Part shown: piece after piece, positions 6,014-6,381 of the stretch
Layout of the letters: each line of letters begins with the position of its first letter
Position numbering within the stretch: position 1 is the stretch's first letter
Assembly (NCBI GenBank): GCA_902468695.1
Contig: CABQZS010000075.1
Coordinates: forward strand, 1-6,381
Direction of reading: 5' to 3'
Length of the DNA: 6,381 nt
From: an uncultured Collinsella sp.
Lineage (GTDB): Bacteria; Actinomycetota; Coriobacteriia; Coriobacteriales; Coriobacteriaceae
The notes under the pieces: generated by a model
Database searches by the model: none
What the model was told of the DNA's origin: nothing
Seen by the model: the letters and a program-made list of their open reading frames with translations, nothing else
Program-made: the position numbers and the translations under genes

Positions 6014-6082
6014 TCAGATAATTACTACGCTGATAATGTTTAGCTGATGCGTGAACATGTCTAAGAAATCCTCTTCAATCAT
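6014..6082 (-). CDS. Possible leader peptide in the cstA leader (Ile/Val-rich)
   Basis: A 22-codon frame, MIEEDFLDMFTHQLNIISVVII, runs from the ATG at 6082 to the TGA at 6014. An internal ATG at 6058 would give the 14-residue MFTHQLNIISVVII; GAAGAGGA lies 10 nt before that ATG and is a possible ribosome binding site, while the first ATG has none. Six of the last seven residues are Ile or Val. The frame overlaps both arms of the CGCATCAG/CTGATGCG helix, so a ribosome paused on the Ile/Val codons would disturb the leader fold. This resembles branched-chain amino acid attenuators in form. It is short enough to be chance. Confidence 0.3.
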   Translation of the reverse strand: MIEEDFLDMFTHQLNIISVVII

Positions 6083-6129
6083 GATGCGAACGATCCGTGC
6101 GTGTTCACATCCCCCAGTGGTTGAAAAGG

Positions 6130-6158
6130 AGTATGAAACTTTAGTTACCTAAAGTCAA
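6130..6158 (-). promoter_or_regulatory. Sigma70-type promoter of cstA
   Basis: On the minus strand TTGACT (6158-6153, 5 of 6) and CATACT (6135-6130, 4 of 6) are separated by exactly 17 nt. The upstream sequence (about 6165-6200) has A-tracts like an UP element. The start site would be near 6123, giving a leader of about 235 nt before the cstA ATG. Confidence 0.6.
6138..6155. promoter_or_regulatory. Perfect inverted repeat in the cstA promoter spacer, likely operator
   Basis: ACTTTAG-ttac-CTAAAGT is a perfect 7-4-7 palindrome filling the space between the -35 and -10 boxes and touching the -35. A protein bound here would block RNA polymerase, so a repressor site is the natural reading. The regulator is not recognisable from the site. 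Confidence 0.45.
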
Positions 6159-6284
6159 CGCAAATATGTAATGAATTTTCAACTTTTTTTGAATTTCTCG
6201 GTATAAAACGCCGCTGACCTCGGACTTTACCCCACGACAGTTTTTGCATGAGAGATGCCCCTGAGAGCCGCGGGAGCCGGGCGG
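6159..6284. other. Non-coding stretch between the cstA promoter and palindromic copy 2
   Basis: I see no gene here. It holds an AT-rich block (about 6160-6200) with TTCAA/TTGAA inverted motifs that probably serves the cstA promoter. A small GCAT-gagag-ATGC hairpin lies near 6246-6258. A GC-rich run (6261-6284) directly flanks the left arm of the palindromic element and may be part of its longer arm, which the window end prevents checking. Confidence 0.4.
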
Positions 6285-6381
6285 CGCATATGAACTTTCC
6301 TGCTCTACAGTCCTGCGCAAGACGGAAAGCACATTAAGTGCTTTCCTTTGCGTGCGGAACTCGCGATAAAGTTCATATGCG
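6285..6381. repeat. Palindromic structured element, copy 2 (arms cut by window end)
   Basis: CGCATATGAACTTT (6285-6298) and AAAGTTCATATGCG (6368-6381) are perfect inverted arms of at least 14 bp enclosing a 69-nt core (6299-6367). The core is the reverse complement of the copy 1 core with ten substitutions and no gaps. The first 17 and last 18 core positions are identical; the inner stem is GGAAAGCAC/GTGCTTTCC instead of GGAGGCCAC/GTGGCCTCC, with pairing kept. The loop TTAAT is unchanged. The outer arms share only the innermost TTT/AAA with copy 1. The element lies about 130 nt upstream of the cstA promoter. Because the window ends inside the arm, its full length is unknown. Confidence 0.85.

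Larger units (their letters stand above)
5924..6123 (-). ncRNA. Structured cstA leader RNA, candidate attenuator or small RNA
   Basis: The transcript predicted between the promoter and the leader terminator is about 200 nt and folds well. GTGAACA (6108-6102) can pair with TGTTCAC (6057-6051). CGCATCAG (6051-6044) pairs perfectly with CTGATGCG (6017-6010), with an inner ATTA/TAAT pair. GCCCGT (5991-5986) pairs with ACGGGC (5979-5974), extended by CAGC/GCTG at its base. The terminator hairpin follows. An alternative pairing of CATCAGC (6049-6043) with GCTGATG (5972-5966) excludes two of these helices, which could act as a switch. I see no strand that directly sequesters the 5' arm of the terminator, so the antiterminator, if any, is not identified. 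No T-box sequence or known riboswitch core was recognised. Confidence 0.5.

Noticed and set aside
2577..6047. A 1156-codon open frame on the plus strand crossing both the JetD-like gene and cstA.
   Set aside because: It is antisense to two well-supported genes, has no family features, is low complexity (Asp/Glu/Gly/His-rich opposite the Val/Ala/Ile-rich CstA) and arises from biased GC-rich codon use on the other strand.
6098..6112. TGTGAACAC in the cstA leader as a CRP site.
   Set aside because: Only one half-site is present and it lies downstream of the predicted transcription start.
5924..6123. A T-box element in the cstA leader.
   Set aside because: The conserved T-box stretch (AGGGTGGNACCGCG-like) is not present before the terminator.
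6258..6284. CTGAGA within a GC-rich run, as in a TPP riboswitch.
   Set aside because: The other conserved TPP aptamer segments are absent and it is not placed before a thiamine gene.
6141..6332. A 63-codon open frame on the minus strand upstream of cstA.
   Set aside because: It spans the palindromic element core and the cstA promoter region and has no ribosome binding site or recognisable protein feature.

Overview
The window is GC-rich and gene-dense. It looks like a chromosomal segment of a gut actinobacterium of the class Coriobacteriia, most likely Collinsella or a close relative. That placement rests on general feel (codon use, a CstA-type transporter, G-rich Shine-Dalgarno sequences such as GAAAGGGG, the tRNA and terminator style) and was not checked by any search.

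Layout, left to right. Positions 1-135 (+) hold the last 44 codons of a probable polyprenyl diphosphate synthase. Positions 274-1179 (+) encode a protein with two peptidoglycan-binding repeats and a C-terminal part that resembles a worn-out amidase. Next is tRNA-Gln(UUG) at 1218-1289 with a strong terminator. A second, decayed copy of that terminator lies about 88 nt further on, with a tRNA-like T-loop at nearly the same offset. Positions 1487-1623 hold a striking palindromic element (copy 1). Positions 1632-3839 (-) encode a 727-735 residue orphan protein. Its C-terminal third looks like the Toprim nuclease subunit JetD of Wadjet systems, joined to an N-terminal winged-helix-like region by about 370 residues of charged, low-complexity linker. 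Positions 3999-5888 (-) encode the carbon-starvation/peptide transporter CstA, followed by a clear terminator.

Upstream of cstA there is no gene for about 490 nt. This stretch is a regulatory region: a good sigma70-type promoter with a perfect inverted repeat in its spacer, then a leader of about 235 nt with several hairpins and a possible Ile/Val-rich leader peptide, ending in an intrinsic terminator just before the cstA ribosome binding site. This layout suggests transcription attenuation, or a small RNA made upstream of cstA.

The most interesting signal is a two-copy element at 1487-1623 and, in inverted orientation, at 6285 to the window end. The two copies share a 69-nt core of identical length. 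All ten core differences lie in one stretch that folds as a stem, and six of them form three compensated base pairs. The outer arms of the two copies have unrelated sequences, yet each is perfectly self-complementary. Conserved unpaired strands between variable paired stems are the hallmark of a selected structured RNA or a hairpin-recognised DNA element. Neither copy is near a transposase, and neither has the T-tract of a terminator. No operon or pathway clearly joins the protein genes; each seems to have its own promoter.
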